A stretch of DNA of 39,334 nucleotides from Streptomyces scabichelini (GCF_011045015.1 NZ_JAAKZY010000088.1:1-39334); one strand, 5' to 3'; counted from the stretch's first letter, positions 1 through 9,282 are shown. Numbers and translations are program-made. The notes: a model not told the origin generated them from the letters alone.

Positions 1-107
1 CCCCTGCGATCCCCCGCGCCGCCCCCTGCGATCCCCGCTATTCACCTTCGCGTCACCTGACGTTGACCACAGATCACACGGGCATTTGGGATGTGGCGGA
101 ATCGTGC

Positions 108-1397
108 ATGGCCATGACCGGCAGGCGAAGCACCCCCACCTCCTTCCGCTCCCTTCACCTCAGGGCCTCGGTGTTGTCCGCGAGCGCGCTGGTGGCGTGT
201 GCGTCCCTTGCCGCTGGTTGCGGGGTGGTCTCCGGTGTCACGGGGGGTTCCGGAGACGACCCCGTGACCGTCATGACCTGGGCCCCGGAGGAGACCAAGG
301 CGACCAACAAGCCCGGCATGCCCGCCATGGCGAAGACCTACGCGCGCTGGGTGAACAAGCGCGGCGGCATCAACGGCCACAAGCTCAACGTGATCACCTG
401 CAACGAGCACAACGACGCGGTGGCCGCCGCCGAGTGCGCCCGGCGCGCGGTCGACGAGGACGTCATCGCGGTCGTGGGCTCCTACAGCCAGCACAGCCGT
501 TCCTTCCTCTCCCCGCTGGAGGCGGCCGGCATCCCGTACATAGGCGGGTACGGCCTCACCGACGACGAGTTCACCAGTCCGCTCTCCTATCCCGTCAACG
601 GCGGCCAGCCCGCGCTCCTGGCCGGCCTCGGCAGGGAGCTCGCCAAGGACTGCGGTCCTGTCACCCTCGTGCGCCCGGACACGATCGCCGGCGACGAGCT
701 GCCGGTGCTGTTCGACTCCGGCCTCTCCGCCGGAAGGCATCCGGAGTCCTCCGACCAGCGGGCCGCCGAGGACGCCACGGAGTACTCGGGGCACGCCGAG
801 CGGGCGCTCGAGCGGGCCACGTCCAACCCCACGAAGAAGGGGTGCGTGGTCCCCGCGCTCGGCGACCGCACGAGCACCTTCATGGACTCCTTCCGGCGCA
901 CCGCCGACGACTACCCCTCGGTGCGCACCGCGTCCGTGCTCGGCAGCGTCGACCAGTCGGTGATCAACACCACCGGCAGTACGTACGAGGGGGCGTACGT
1001 CACCGGCTGGTACCCCGCGTCGAGCGACGCGCGCTGGGACGCGATGCGCGATGTGATCCGCCAGGAGGCCTTCGGCGACAACCGGATCGACCCTTCGGAC
1101 GCGGGCGTGCAGACCACGTGGATCGCGTACTCCGTCCTGGAGAAGATCATCAAGTCGCTGGACGACGGTGAGGTGTCCGCGCGTACGGTGCGGCGGGCGC
1201 TCGACGACGGGCTGAAGATCAACACGGGCGGGCTGACGCCGACGCTCAGCTGGAGCTACGGGAACCTGATCGCCGCGAGCGGGTTCCCGCGGCTGGTGAA
1301 CTCGAACGTGACCTTCCAGGTCGTGCGCAAGGGTCAACTGGTCGCGGCCCGGAAGGGGTTCATCAACGTGTCGAAGATTCTGGAGAACGCGAGCTGA
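108..1397 (+). CDS. Substrate-binding lipoprotein, branched-chain amino acid (Peripla_BP_6) type
   Basis: This is a 429-residue secreted lipoprotein. A basic N-terminus is followed by a hydrophobic stretch and a lipobox LAAGC, placing the lipidated Cys at about residue 38, so it should be anchored on the outer face of the membrane. The mature part has a type I periplasmic-binding-protein layout: a VTVMTW strand, the WVNKRGGINGHKLNV segment typical of Leu/Ile/Val-binding proteins, a CxxxVAAAECARRAVDEDVIAVVGSY region, and AGIPYIGGYG. ATG at 108 or 114 is chosen over the upstream TTG at 63 because it gives a normal signal peptide and follows a purine-rich stretch. No permease or ATPase is adjacent, so the ligand and even a transport role are open; it may be a sensor. 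It converges on the next gene. Confidence 0.85.
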   Translation: MAMTGRRSTPTSFRSLHLRASVLSASALVACASLAAGCGVVSGVTGGSGDDPVTVMTWAPEETKATNKPGMPAMAKTYARWVNKRGGINGHKLNVITCNEHNDAVAAAECARRAVDEDVIAVVGSYSQHSRSFLSPLEAAGIPYIGGYGLTDDEFTSPLSYPVNGGQPALLAGLGRELAKDCGPVTLVRPDTIAGDELPVLFDSGLSAGRHPESSDQRAAEDATEYSGHAERALERATSNPTKKGCVVPALGDRTSTFMDSFRRTADDYPSVRTASVLGSVDQSVINTTGSTYEGAYVTGWYPASSDARWDAMRDVIRQEAFGDNRIDPSDAGVQTTWIAYSVLEKIIKSLDDGEVSARTVRRALDDGLKINTGGLTPTLSWSYGNLIAASGFPRLVNSNVTFQVVRKGQLVAARKGFINVSKILENAS

Positions 1398-1458
1398 TCA
1401 CGGCTCACGGCTCAGCTGCGGCGGTGGCTGCGGCGATGGCTGTGGCTGTGGCTGCGGG
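1398..1458. repeat. Hexamer-like TGGCTG repeats between convergent genes
   Basis: The short gap between two convergent genes is filled by imperfect TGGCTG(C/T)GG units. No clear terminator hairpin is visible. Confidence 0.5.
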
Positions 1459-4104
1459 TTACAGCTGGGTGGGCTGACGCTCCGTCAATCCGTAGGTCTG
1501 GGCGATGGAATTCCACAGTGGGGCGGCCTTGGCCTTCTGCGTGGTCGCGGTGCCGCTCTCGCGGTTGCCTGCCTGCGTCTGGGGCGTGGTGCGGGCCTTG
1601 CCCTTCGGGCAGCCCTTCTTGCCGGCGACCTGGTCGGCCCACGCGGCGTAGTGCGTGTCCGCCGCGGCGGAGGCCTTCCAGGCGCTGTTGAGCGCGGCGG
1701 TCAGCTGGGCGTGGTTCGGCAGCTTGTCGACCGAGAGGGCCGCGAGGCGGGTGACCAGGTCGTTGCGCTGCTTGGCTGCGTCGCGCAGGTCGGTGGCGGC
1801 CTGACCGAGGTTTTTGCACGCCCGGATTTTGGATACGGCCTTGATCACCGAGTCGCGGCTGTTGTTGCTGTCCGCGAGAAGCTTGTCCAGGGCCACGGCC
1901 TGCTCCTTGGCCGGGTCGGCGGACGCGGACGGCGAGTCGTCGGCGGGGGCGGTGGCTACCACCGGCTTGTTCTTGTCGCCGTCGCCGTCGTCGTCGTCGC
2001 CACCGCCGCCGCTGAGCAGGGCGCCGGCGCCGATGCCGAGCACGGCGATGCCGACGCCTACGGCGGCTATGAGGGGTATGCGGCCGCGGCTCTTGCCGCC
2101 ACCGCCACCGCTGCGGTTGCCGCTGCCGTTGCCGTTGCCCGCCTCGCGCCGGGCGGCGCGTCCGACGGGCGCGGCCTGCGGATCGAACTGCGGCAGCTGC
2201 TGCGTGGCGTCCGCGCGGTCCGCCGCCTCCCGGAAGAGGTTGTCGAACTCGGCCGGCGGCTGCCGGTCCCCCGGCGCGCCCGGCCGAATCCCGTACGGCG
2301 CTGCTCCGGGCTGTGCGGGCACCGGCGCGATGTACTGCGTGGCTTCGGCGTCGGGGTTGGCGGCGGGGGGCATGGGTCCGGCCCCGGTTCCTCCGGCCGC
2401 GGCCCCGGCGGCGGGCATCGGCCCCGGGCCGCCCTGCCGGACCCGGCCGAGATACCGCGTCGCCTCTGAGGACGCCGCCCCGGCCTCGGGCGGCAGAGCA
2501 CCCGGGCCCACGGGAGGGATGTACTGGGTGGCGCCCTCATCACCGGGCGCTCCGGACACTCCGGTCGCCCCCGGCACTCCGGGGGCTCCGGATGCGACAG
2601 GCGGCAGGTACTGGGTCGCGCCCTCGTCTACAGCGGCTGCGGGAGGCAGCGGCGCCGCGTGGCTGCCCAGCCCGGTGGGCTGCGACTGCGGCTGAGCACC
2701 GTGGGCAGGGGGAAGCGGCGCCGCTTGACCGGCCGAGGGCTGGGAGGCGGCGTACGCGTCCGGCAACTGGGAGTCGGCGGGGCCACCGGGCCCCTGCGGG
2801 GCGGCGTGACCGCCCGGAGCCTGCGCGGCAGCAGGACCGCTGGACGCTTGCGAGCCCCCGTACCCGCCAGGCCCGTGTGAAGCGGCGGGATCGCCGGACC
2901 CCTGCGGCGCCGAGTGCCCGGTGGCGGAAGGCAGCGGCGCCGCCTGCCCCGGCTGGCCCTGCGAGGAGCCGTAGCCACCCGGAGCCTGCGAGGCGGCGGG
3001 ACCGGCGGACGCACCTGGGGCGCCGTGCCTGCCGGGGGCCTGCGCGGCGGCCGGACCAGCGGACCCACCCGGGGCGCCGTGCCTGCCCGGCACCTGCGCC
3101 GCGGCCGGATCAGCAGACCCACCCGGGGCGCCGTGCCTGCCCGGCACCTGCGCCGCGGCCGGACCGGCAGACCCACCCGGGGCGCCGTGCCTGCCGGGGG
3201 CCTGCGCGGCGGATTGACCGGGGAACGTCGGGGAGCCGGTGTAGCCGCCCGGCGCCTGTGGGCCGCCAGGTCCAGGGCCGCCCGGCGTCTGCGGTGTCGT
3301 GTGTTCGGCAGGAGGCAGCGGCGCGGTCTGAGACTGCGGAGCCTGCGAGGTGCCGTACGCGTCCGGGGTCTGCGAGCCGGTGGGACCAGTGGGGGCCGGT
3401 GAAGTGCCGTACCCGCTCTGTGCCTGCACGCCGGCGGGAGGACCGGCGGACGGCGGCGAAGCCTCGTACCCGCCCTGCGTCTGCGGCCCACCAAGGCCAC
3501 CCGGGCCGTCAGGGCCACCCGGCGCCTGCGGCGTCCCGTAGCCGTTCGCCCCCTGCGGCGGGCCGTACCCCTGTGCCCCCTGTGTCGCCTGTGGCGGAGT
3601 CGTGCCCTCCGGCGGGAGCCGTCTGTCGTCGGTCGGCTGTTGCGGCAGCGGAGCCGGTCCGTTGGCCGGAGGCGGCTGGTGGCCGCCGCCGCTCGACGCG
3701 GAGGGGGCGCCCCACTGGGGCGGCGCGCCGGCGTTCTGCGTTCCGTACTGCGACGCCGAGTTGGCGCCCTGTACGCCGTACTGCGACGCCGGGTCGGGGC
3801 CCTGCGTGCCGTACCGCGACGTCTGGTCCGTGTCCCACCCGGGCGTCGGCTCGGACGGCGTGCCCCACGTCGAAGCAGGGGCGCCCCCGTCCGGTGCGGG
3901 GCCTGACCAGCCCTGGCCCTGCTCCGGAGGAGTCTGAGGTGACTGGCCGGGGCCCCATGGCTCGCCCCAGGACTGGCCCCCGGCCGGGGTCGTGTGGTCA
4001 GTCGAGGTGCCCGGCAGGAGGGGTGCGCTGCCGTCGGACGGCAGCACGATGCCTTCGCGCGCGGGGCGCGGCGAGGGCTCCTCGCCCTGACCGTTCTGCG
4101 TCAC
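1459..4104 (-). CDS. Pro/Gly-rich single-pass membrane protein with ATQY(I/L)PPV motifs
   Basis: This 881-residue protein has no family I can name. About 500 residues of Pro/Gly/Ala/Gln-rich low-complexity sequence come first, with QYG-containing units near the N-terminus and an 18-residue tandem repeat in the middle. Around residues 500-650 come five spaced copies of a motif of the form (E/D)xATQY(I/L)xPV, the last two degenerate. A basic stretch precedes one membrane segment at about residues 677-698, then an Asp-rich run (GGGGDDDD). The C-terminal domain of about 150 residues is probably extracellular and carries two Cys (RAC, KKGC) that could form a disulfide. GTG at 4104 is supported by GGAG about 6 nt upstream. 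The layout (disordered cytoplasmic part, TM, small outer domain) suggests a signalling or cell-envelope protein; Thr in the ATQ motifs could be Ser/Thr kinase or FHA sites, which is inference. Confidence 0.75.
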   Translation of the reverse strand: MTQNGQGEEPSPRPAREGIVLPSDGSAPLLPGTSTDHTTPAGGQSWGEPWGPGQSPQTPPEQGQGWSGPAPDGGAPASTWGTPSEPTPGWDTDQTSRYGTQGPDPASQYGVQGANSASQYGTQNAGAPPQWGAPSASSGGGHQPPPANGPAPLPQQPTDDRRLPPEGTTPPQATQGAQGYGPPQGANGYGTPQAPGGPDGPGGLGGPQTQGGYEASPPSAGPPAGVQAQSGYGTSPAPTGPTGSQTPDAYGTSQAPQSQTAPLPPAEHTTPQTPGGPGPGGPQAPGGYTGSPTFPGQSAAQAPGRHGAPGGSAGPAAAQVPGRHGAPGGSADPAAAQVPGRHGAPGGSAGPAAAQAPGRHGAPGASAGPAASQAPGGYGSSQGQPGQAAPLPSATGHSAPQGSGDPAASHGPGGYGGSQASSGPAAAQAPGGHAAPQGPGGPADSQLPDAYAASQPSAGQAAPLPPAHGAQPQSQPTGLGSHAAPLPPAAAVDEGATQYLPPVASGAPGVPGATGVSGAPGDEGATQYIPPVGPGALPPEAGAASSEATRYLGRVRQGGPGPMPAAGAAAGGTGAGPMPPAANPDAEATQYIAPVPAQPGAAPYGIRPGAPGDRQPPAEFDNLFREAADRADATQQLPQFDPQAAPVGRAARREAGNGNGSGNRSGGGGGKSRGRIPLIAAVGVGIAVLGIGAGALLSGGGGDDDDGDGDKNKPVVATAPADDSPSASADPAKEQAVALDKLLADSNNSRDSVIKAVSKIRACKNLGQAATDLRDAAKQRNDLVTRLAALSVDKLPNHAQLTAALNSAWKASAAADTHYAAWADQVAGKKGCPKGKARTTPQTQAGNRESGTATTQKAKAAPLWNSIAQTYGLTERQPTQL
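2999..3213 (-). repeat. 54-bp in-frame tandem repeat, four copies
   Basis: Four head-to-tail copies of a 54-bp unit start near 2999, 3053, 3107 and 3161, the last about 1 bp short. They encode an 18-residue unit containing PGRHGAPGGSAGPAAAQ. The middle copies are nearly identical, suggesting recent expansion or slippage. Copy number is a multiple of three bases, so the frame is kept. Confidence 0.85.
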
Positions 4105-4321
4105 CGGGACTCCTACGAATGGGGGACCTACGGAATCGTCGGTTCACGCTACCGGGTCCCCACAACCCGATGCCACGCAGCTCAGGACGTGACTCTCGCC
4201 CCATCGGGCCAGGAGTAACAAAATCGCCCCTCAACGCGCTGTTAATGCCGTCCTTTCACACATCACATACGACACAGCACACGGCACGCTCCTGTTTCCC
4301 ATGTTCACGCCCGCGTACCCG

Positions 4322-5707
4322 CTACGCCGCCGCCTGCAGATCCAGCCGCGCCCCGAACTCCCGTACCACCGGCTCGTCCCGGTACGGCTCCAGCCGCTGC
4401 TGGAAGTCCTCCAGGTACTCGGCGCCACGGTTGGAACGCAGCGTGCCGAGGAGTTCGACCGCCTTCGTCCCCGTGTGGCAGGCCTGCTCCACCTCACGCT
4501 GCTGCACCTGCGCGGTGGCCAGCAGGACGAACCCGATCGCACGCCGCCGGGCGCGCGACTCCGGATGCCCGGCGAGGGACTCCTCCGCCTGCCGCGCGGC
4601 CGCCTCGGCCTGTCCGAGGTCCCGGTGACAATGCGCCAACTCATCGGCCAGATATGCCTCGTCGAAGTGCGCGATCCACCGCGGATCGTCCCCGGAGGCA
4701 TCGTCGGCCGACTCCATGGCGTTGACCGCCCGCCCCGACGCCACCTGGGCCGCCCGCACATCGCCCATGAGGGCGTGCCCGCGCGCCTCGGCGGCATGGA
4801 ACATCGCCTCCGCGCGCGGGGTCACCCGGCCACGCGCGCCTTCCTGCGCCGCCCGCGCCAACTGCGCGATCTCCCGCGGATTCCCGAGCTGCGCGGCCAG
4901 GTGACTCATGGACGCGGCAAGGACGTACCCGCCGTACCCGCGGTCCCCCGCGGCCTGCGCCAGCCGCAGCGCCTGGATGTAGTACCGCTGCGCGAGCCCC
5001 GGCTGCCCGGTGTCGACGGCCATGTAGCCCGCCAGCTCCGTCAACCGGGCGACGGCCGCGAACAGTTCACGCCCGACGGCTTCCCGGTACGAGCCCGCAA
5101 GGAGACCGGAGACGACGCTGTTCAGGTAGTGCACGACGACCGGGCGTACGTGCCCGCTGCCGTACTGGTGGTCCAGATCGACCAGCGCCTGCGTCATCGC
5201 CTTCACGGCCGCCACGTCGGACAGCCCGACCCGCGGCCCGCCCGAGCGCGACACCTGCGCGTCCGGCGAGGAGATCAGCCAGTCGCGGCTCGGCTCGACG
5301 AGCGCGGAGGCGGCGACGGACGAGCCGGACAGGAAGTCCCGCCTCCCCACGTCGCTGCGCCACAGCTCGCAGACCTGCTCTATGGCGCCGAGGACCGTCG
5401 GCGAGAACTGCAGGCCCACTCCGGAGGCGAGGTTCTTGCCGTTCGCCATCCCGATCTCGTCGATCGTGACCGTCCGGCCCAGCTTGCGGCCAAGCGCCTC
5501 GGCGATGATGGCCGGCGCCCGCCCGCGTGGCTGCTGACCGCGCAGCCAGCGCGCCACCGACGTCTTGTCGTAGCGCAGATCGAGACCGTGTTCCGCGCCG
5601 CACATGTTGACCCGGCGGGCCAGCCCGGCGTTCGAGCAGCCCGCTTCCTGGATGAGCGCCTGCAGCCGTTCGTTCGGCTGCCTGGCAACGAGAGGCCTTG
5701 CGGCCAT
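4322..5707 (-). CDS. NsdA/NsdB-family HTH-TPR regulator
   Basis: This 461-residue protein belongs to the Streptomyces family that includes NsdA and NsdB, negative regulators of sporulation and antibiotic production in S. coelicolor; which paralogue it is cannot be decided here. The first ~60 residues look like an XRE-type helix-turn-helix (NERLQALIQEAGCSNAGLARRVN, then TSVARWLRGQQPRGRAP). A conserved linker follows (GVGLQFSPTVLGAIEQVCELW, RRDFLSGSS). Residues ~190-440 are helical TPR-like repeats (QPGLAQRYYIQALRLAQAAGD; DLGQAEAAARQAEESLAGHPES). ATG 5707 is chosen because AGGGGG lies about 8 nt upstream; an in-frame codon at 5740 lacks a site. It is transcribed alone, divergent from the primase-like gene. 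DNA and peptide partners are unknown. Confidence 0.85.
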   Translation of the reverse strand: MAARPLVARQPNERLQALIQEAGCSNAGLARRVNMCGAEHGLDLRYDKTSVARWLRGQQPRGRAPAIIAEALGRKLGRTVTIDEIGMANGKNLASGVGLQFSPTVLGAIEQVCELWRSDVGRRDFLSGSSVAASALVEPSRDWLISSPDAQVSRSGGPRVGLSDVAAVKAMTQALVDLDHQYGSGHVRPVVVHYLNSVVSGLLAGSYREAVGRELFAAVARLTELAGYMAVDTGQPGLAQRYYIQALRLAQAAGDRGYGGYVLAASMSHLAAQLGNPREIAQLARAAQEGARGRVTPRAEAMFHAAEARGHALMGDVRAAQVASGRAVNAMESADDASGDDPRWIAHFDEAYLADELAHCHRDLGQAEAAARQAEESLAGHPESRARRRAIGFVLLATAQVQQREVEQACHTGTKAVELLGTLRSNRGAEYLEDFQQRLEPYRDEPVVREFGARLDLQAAA

Positions 5708-6019
5708 GGCGTACCCCCTGTGGCTGCGGTGCCTGCCCACGCACCGAGTTGACGGCTCCTCACGGCCGGAACCCCGAATGGAGCGAAAGGGAACCGGCCT
5801 CGAAGATCAATGCCCCGCGGACATACCGAAGATGCGGGACATGCGAGGATTGCCGGAGTAAAGGCTGTTGCCGTACCCCACACGTGGCTACCCAGTCCCC
5901 GCTGCCGTTGCCCGTGCGCGCCCCCACCCATGCATCCATGCGCCCCACCCGCGAAAACGGTGCTCCCCCACCGCGCACGTCAGCCGTAACGCGAGGTGGG
6001 TGCGGGAGTTGAGTTGAGC
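5708..6019. other. Divergent intergenic region
   Basis: This 312-bp region separates the start codons of the HTH-TPR regulator and the primase-like gene, so it should hold both promoters. I see no convincing -35/-10 pair, operator palindrome or small ORF with a good ribosome binding site. The sequence is locally less GC-rich around 5820-5870. Confidence 0.5.
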
Positions 6020-6688
6020 ATGGAAGAGACCATCACGAGCACCGAAGCCGCGCGGATCCCGAAGCAGCGCGGGGAAACACTGCAGGACATCGCCGTGCGC
6101 TACGCCGAAGAGCGCCACTGGGACGTGTTCCCCGGCACTTGGCTGGAAGCCGTCGACGGGGTGCAGCGCTGCTCGTGCGGCGAGCCCGCGTGCGCCGCTC
6201 CCGGTGCGCATCCGGCACGTGAGGACTGGCCGACCCAGGCGACGGGCAGCGCGACCGTCGCGCGGCGCCTGTGGTCGAAGCAGCCGACGGCGTCGATCCT
6301 GCTGCCGACGGGCCGTACGTTCGACGCGATTTCCGTCCCGGAGACCGCGGGGTTCCTCGCGCTCGCCCGTATGCGGCGCATGGAGCTGACGCTCGGGCCC
6401 GTGACCTGCACTCCGGACCGGCGGGTGCAGTTCTTCGTGCTGCCGGGTGCCGCTGCGAAGGTGCCCGATCTCGTACGGAAGCTGGGGTGGCCGCTTGCTT
6501 CCCTCGATCTGGATGTGCTCGGTGAGGGTACGTACGTGGCTGCGCCGCCTACGCGGTTCGGGGCGCACGGTCGGGTGCAGTGGGCCTGTCGGCCTACGCC
6601 CGCGAATCGGTGGCTGCCTGATGCGGAGGAGCTGATCTCGCCCATCGCTTACGCGTGCGGGCGGGACGTACGGCGCTCGCTTCGTTGA
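6020..6688 (+). CDS. Prim-Pol-like protein (bifunctional DNA primase/polymerase N-terminal family), probably non-catalytic
   Basis: This 222-residue protein matches the small Streptomyces proteins labelled 'bifunctional DNA primase/polymerase, N-terminal'. Seen directly are a YAEERHWDVFPGTW start typical of that fold, a metal-knuckle-like CSCGEPACAAPGAHP (Cx1Cx4C, GxHP) followed by EDWP, and a LLPTGRTFDAISVPE segment. In active Prim-Pols the last segment carries a DxD catalytic pair; here it reads FDAIS, so the second acidic residue is missing and activity is doubtful. Helicase domains are absent. ATG 6020 is preferred over GTG 5996, with GGGAG about 11 nt upstream. Its role may be regulatory or DNA-binding; the neighbours give no firm clue. 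Confidence 0.7.
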   Translation: MEETITSTEAARIPKQRGETLQDIAVRYAEERHWDVFPGTWLEAVDGVQRCSCGEPACAAPGAHPAREDWPTQATGSATVARRLWSKQPTASILLPTGRTFDAISVPETAGFLALARMRRMELTLGPVTCTPDRRVQFFVLPGAAAKVPDLVRKLGWPLASLDLDVLGEGTYVAAPPTRFGAHGRVQWACRPTPANRWLPDAEELISPIAYACGRDVRRSLR

Positions 6689-6724
6689 GGTTCGTTGAGG
6701 GCGGTGGGTAGCTGCGGGTCGTAT

Positions 6725-6770
6725 GTGGCTGATCGCGCAGTTCCCCGCGCCCCTTAAGGGGCGCTGCCCC
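6725..6770. repeat. Streptomyces REP-like palindromic element
   Basis: The element contains GTGGCTGATCGCGCAGTTCC followed by a perfect 18-bp palindrome, GCGCCCCTTAAGGGGCGC (6747-6764). The same core is found again near 22946-22965. From memory this is a common Streptomyces intergenic repeat. It lies between the primase-like gene and the ABC ATPase and could also terminate transcription. Confidence 0.75.
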
Positions 6771-6862
6771 GTCCGGTGCGTGTCTGCCTGCGGGTCGTGG
6801 TCGGCTTGGCGCGCCCCCTGACAGGGCCCTCTTACGCGCCGCCTCCCCGTATCGTGCCCCAC

Positions 6863-7654
6863 ATGACGGAGGGAGCCGGGGTGGGCGCTGTTGCCGTGCG
6901 GGTGCAGGGGCTGTGGAAGCGGTTCGGGGAGCAGGTCGCTGTCGCGGGGATCGATCTGGAGTTGCCCGCGGGGCGGTTCATCGGGCTGGTCGGGCCGAAC
7001 GGTGCCGGGAAGACCACCACCCTGTCGATGGTGACCGGTCTGCTCCGGCCCGACCAGGGCTCCGTCGAGGTCGTCGGGCACGACGTGTGGCGCGATCCGA
7101 CGGAGGTCAAGGCCCGCATCGGGGTGCTGCCCGAGGGGCTGCGGCTCTTCGAGCGGCTGTCGGGGCGCGAACTCCTCGCATACACCGGGCGGTTGCGCGG
7201 GCTGCCCGGTGCCGAGGTCGACAAGCGGGCCACCCAGCTCCTGGACGTACTCGACCTCGCCGGTGCCCAGCACAAGCTCGTCGTCGACTACTCGACCGGG
7301 ATGCGGAAGAAGATCGGGCTCGCGTCCGCGCTCCTCCACAACCCCGAAGTGCTCTTCCTGGACGAGCCGTTCGAGGGCGTCGACCCCGTCTCCGCGCAGA
7401 CGATCCGCGGCGTACTGGAGCGCTACACCGCCTCCGGCGCCACGGTCGTCTTCTCCTCCCACGTCATGGAGCTGGTCGAGTCGCTGTGCGACTGGGTCGC
7501 CGTGATGGCCGCGGGCCGTATCCGCGCACACGGCACGCTCGCCGAGGTGCGCGGCGCGGAGCGCTCCCTCCAGGAGGCGTTCCTCGAACTCGTCGGGGCG
7601 AACAGCCGCGACACCGCCTCCGACCTCGACTGGCTGGGCGGCGGCACCCGATGA
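6863..7654 (+). CDS. ABC transporter ATP-binding protein
   Basis: This 263-residue nucleotide-binding subunit energises the membrane protein encoded next. Walker A is GPNGAGKTT, a Q-loop region follows, the signature reads YSTGMRKKIGLASALL (a non-canonical LSGGQ as in many exporter ATPases of the CcmA/DrrA class), Walker B is VLFLDEPF, the D-loop is EGVDP and the switch His is in SSHVMELVE. ATG 6863 is chosen because it directly precedes the conserved domain; no ribosome binding site is visible, so the transcript may be leaderless. The stop codon overlaps the start of the permease gene (ATGA), showing translational coupling. The substrate cannot be told. Confidence 0.92.
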   Translation: MTEGAGVGAVAVRVQGLWKRFGEQVAVAGIDLELPAGRFIGLVGPNGAGKTTTLSMVTGLLRPDQGSVEVVGHDVWRDPTEVKARIGVLPEGLRLFERLSGRELLAYTGRLRGLPGAEVDKRATQLLDVLDLAGAQHKLVVDYSTGMRKKIGLASALLHNPEVLFLDEPFEGVDPVSAQTIRGVLERYTASGATVVFSSHVMELVESLCDWVAVMAAGRIRAHGTLAEVRGAERSLQEAFLELVGANSRDTASDLDWLGGGTR

Positions 7655-9258
7655 GCACGGCCGCCTCCGCCGGCTCGGTCACCCCCGTCGTCGTACGCCT
7701 GAAGCTGTCCCTCCTGCGCAACGGTCTGCGGCAGTCGGCCGGGCGGCGGGCCGCGTACGTCGCGTCGGTCGTCGTCGTGCTGCTCTTCGCCGCGCTCCAG
7801 CTCATCGGCCTGATCGCGCTGCGCGGCAACGCGCACGCGGCGAGCGTCACCGTGCTGCTCACCGCCGTTCTGGCGCTCGGCTGGGCGGTGATGCCCCTCT
7901 TCTTTCCCGGCGGCGACGAGACACTCGACCCGACCCGCCTGGTGATGCTGCCGCTGCGCCCGCGCCCGCTCGTGCGTGCCCTGCTGGTGGCGTCCCTGGT
8001 CGGTATCGGGCCGCTGTTCACGCTGTGCCTGTTCGCCGGTTCCGTGATCGCGATGGCGCACGGCACGGCCGCGTACGTCACCGGGGTCGTCGCGATCGTC
8101 CTCGCACTCCTCGTCTGTGTGGCCCTCGCACGCGCCGTCGCCGCGGCCAACATCCGTCTGCTGACCAGCCGCAAGGGCCGCGATCTCGCCGTACTCAGCG
8201 GCCTGGTGATCGCCTTGGGCGCCCAGCTCGTCAACTTCGGGGCGCAGAAGCTCGGTTCGTCGGGCCTGTCCACGCTGGACCCGACGGCGGACGTGCTGCG
8301 CTGGGTGCCGCCCGCGTCGGCGATCGACGCGGTGGACTCGGTGAGCAAGGGTTCGTACGCCATTGGAGTCGCCCAACTCGCCCTGAGTGCTGGCGCCTTG
8401 GCGGCTCTGCTGGTTTTCTGGCAGCGGAGTCTGACGCGGCTGATGACCTCGCCGGACGGCTCCACGCTCCAGGCGGCCGAGCCCGCGCGGGACAAGGCGG
8501 GCCGTTCCTCCGGCCTGTCCCGGCTGCTGCCCGCGGGACGCACGGGCACGGTCATGGAGCGCAGCCTGCGGTACGTGTGGCGCGATCCGAAGACGAAGGC
8601 CGCGTGGGTGACGTCACTCGCGATCGGTCTGATCGTGCCGCTGTTCAACGCGCTGCAGGGCACCGGCTCCATCTACTTCGCGTGCTTCGCCGCCGGGATG
8701 CTCGGAATCCAGATGTACAACCAGTTCGGGCAGGACACATCCGCGTTCTGGATGGTCGCGATGACGATCTCGTCCACCCGGGACGCGTATGTCGAGCTGC
8801 GGGGACGGGCGCTGGCGCTCCTGGTGATCACCCTGCCGTACGCGACGCTCGTGACCGTCCTGACGACGGCGATACTCGGCGACTGGCCCGCCCTGCCGGA
8901 AGCCCTGGGCCTGTCCTTCGCGTTGCTCGGCGCGATGCTGGCGACCGGGGCCTGGTCCTCCGCGCGCTTCCCGTACTCGATCCCGCAGGAGGGCTACAAG
9001 GGCGTGGCCCCCGGACAGGCCGGTCTCGCCTGGATCTCGGTCTTCGGCGGCATGGTCTCGGCGGCCCTGCTCTGCGCGCCCGTCCTCGCCCTCACCATCT
9101 GGCTGCACGTCTCGGCGGGCGGCGAGGAGTGGACGTGGCTGCTGCTGCCGCTCGGCACCGCGTACGGCGCGGGGATCACGCTGCTGGGGCTGCGGCTCGC
9201 CGCACCGCGGACCGCGTGGCGACTGCCGGAGATTCTGGCGGCGGTCAGCAAAGGGTGA
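7651..9258 (+). CDS. ABC transporter permease
   Basis: This 535-residue integral membrane protein has about ten hydrophobic segments, for example AAYVASVVVVLLFAALQL near residue 35, two helices around VGIGPLFTLCLFAGSVIAMA, and a C-terminal cluster (GGMVSAALLCAPVLALTIWL). It starts inside the ATPase stop codon, so the two form a transporter. The large size, with two membrane blocks joined by a polar loop (~residues 270-310), resembles actinobacterial ABC-2-like exporters without known cargo. The downstream hairpin at 9283 probably ends the operon. Confidence 0.85.
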   Translation: MSTAASAGSVTPVVVRLKLSLLRNGLRQSAGRRAAYVASVVVVLLFAALQLIGLIALRGNAHAASVTVLLTAVLALGWAVMPLFFPGGDETLDPTRLVMLPLRPRPLVRALLVASLVGIGPLFTLCLFAGSVIAMAHGTAAYVTGVVAIVLALLVCVALARAVAAANIRLLTSRKGRDLAVLSGLVIALGAQLVNFGAQKLGSSGLSTLDPTADVLRWVPPASAIDAVDSVSKGSYAIGVAQLALSAGALAALLVFWQRSLTRLMTSPDGSTLQAAEPARDKAGRSSGLSRLLPAGRTGTVMERSLRYVWRDPKTKAAWVTSLAIGLIVPLFNALQGTGSIYFACFAAGMLGIQMYNQFGQDTSAFWMVAMTISSTRDAYVELRGRALALLVITLPYATLVTVLTTAILGDWPALPEALGLSFALLGAMLATGAWSSARFPYSIPQEGYKGVAPGQAGLAWISVFGGMVSAALLCAPVLALTIWLHVSAGGEEWTWLLLPLGTAYGAGITLLGLRLAAPRTAWRLPEILAAVSKG

Positions 9259-9282
9259 GCCAGCGGTGAGCGAGGAGTAAGC

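Noticed and set aside
42..1337. Long minus-strand frame opposite the lipoprotein
   Set aside because: Arg/Gly/Val-rich shadow of a real gene; no ribosome binding site or domain.
2313..4628. 771-codon plus-strand frame over the repeat protein
   Set aside because: Arg/Pro-rich antisense product of the repetitive region; no start site.
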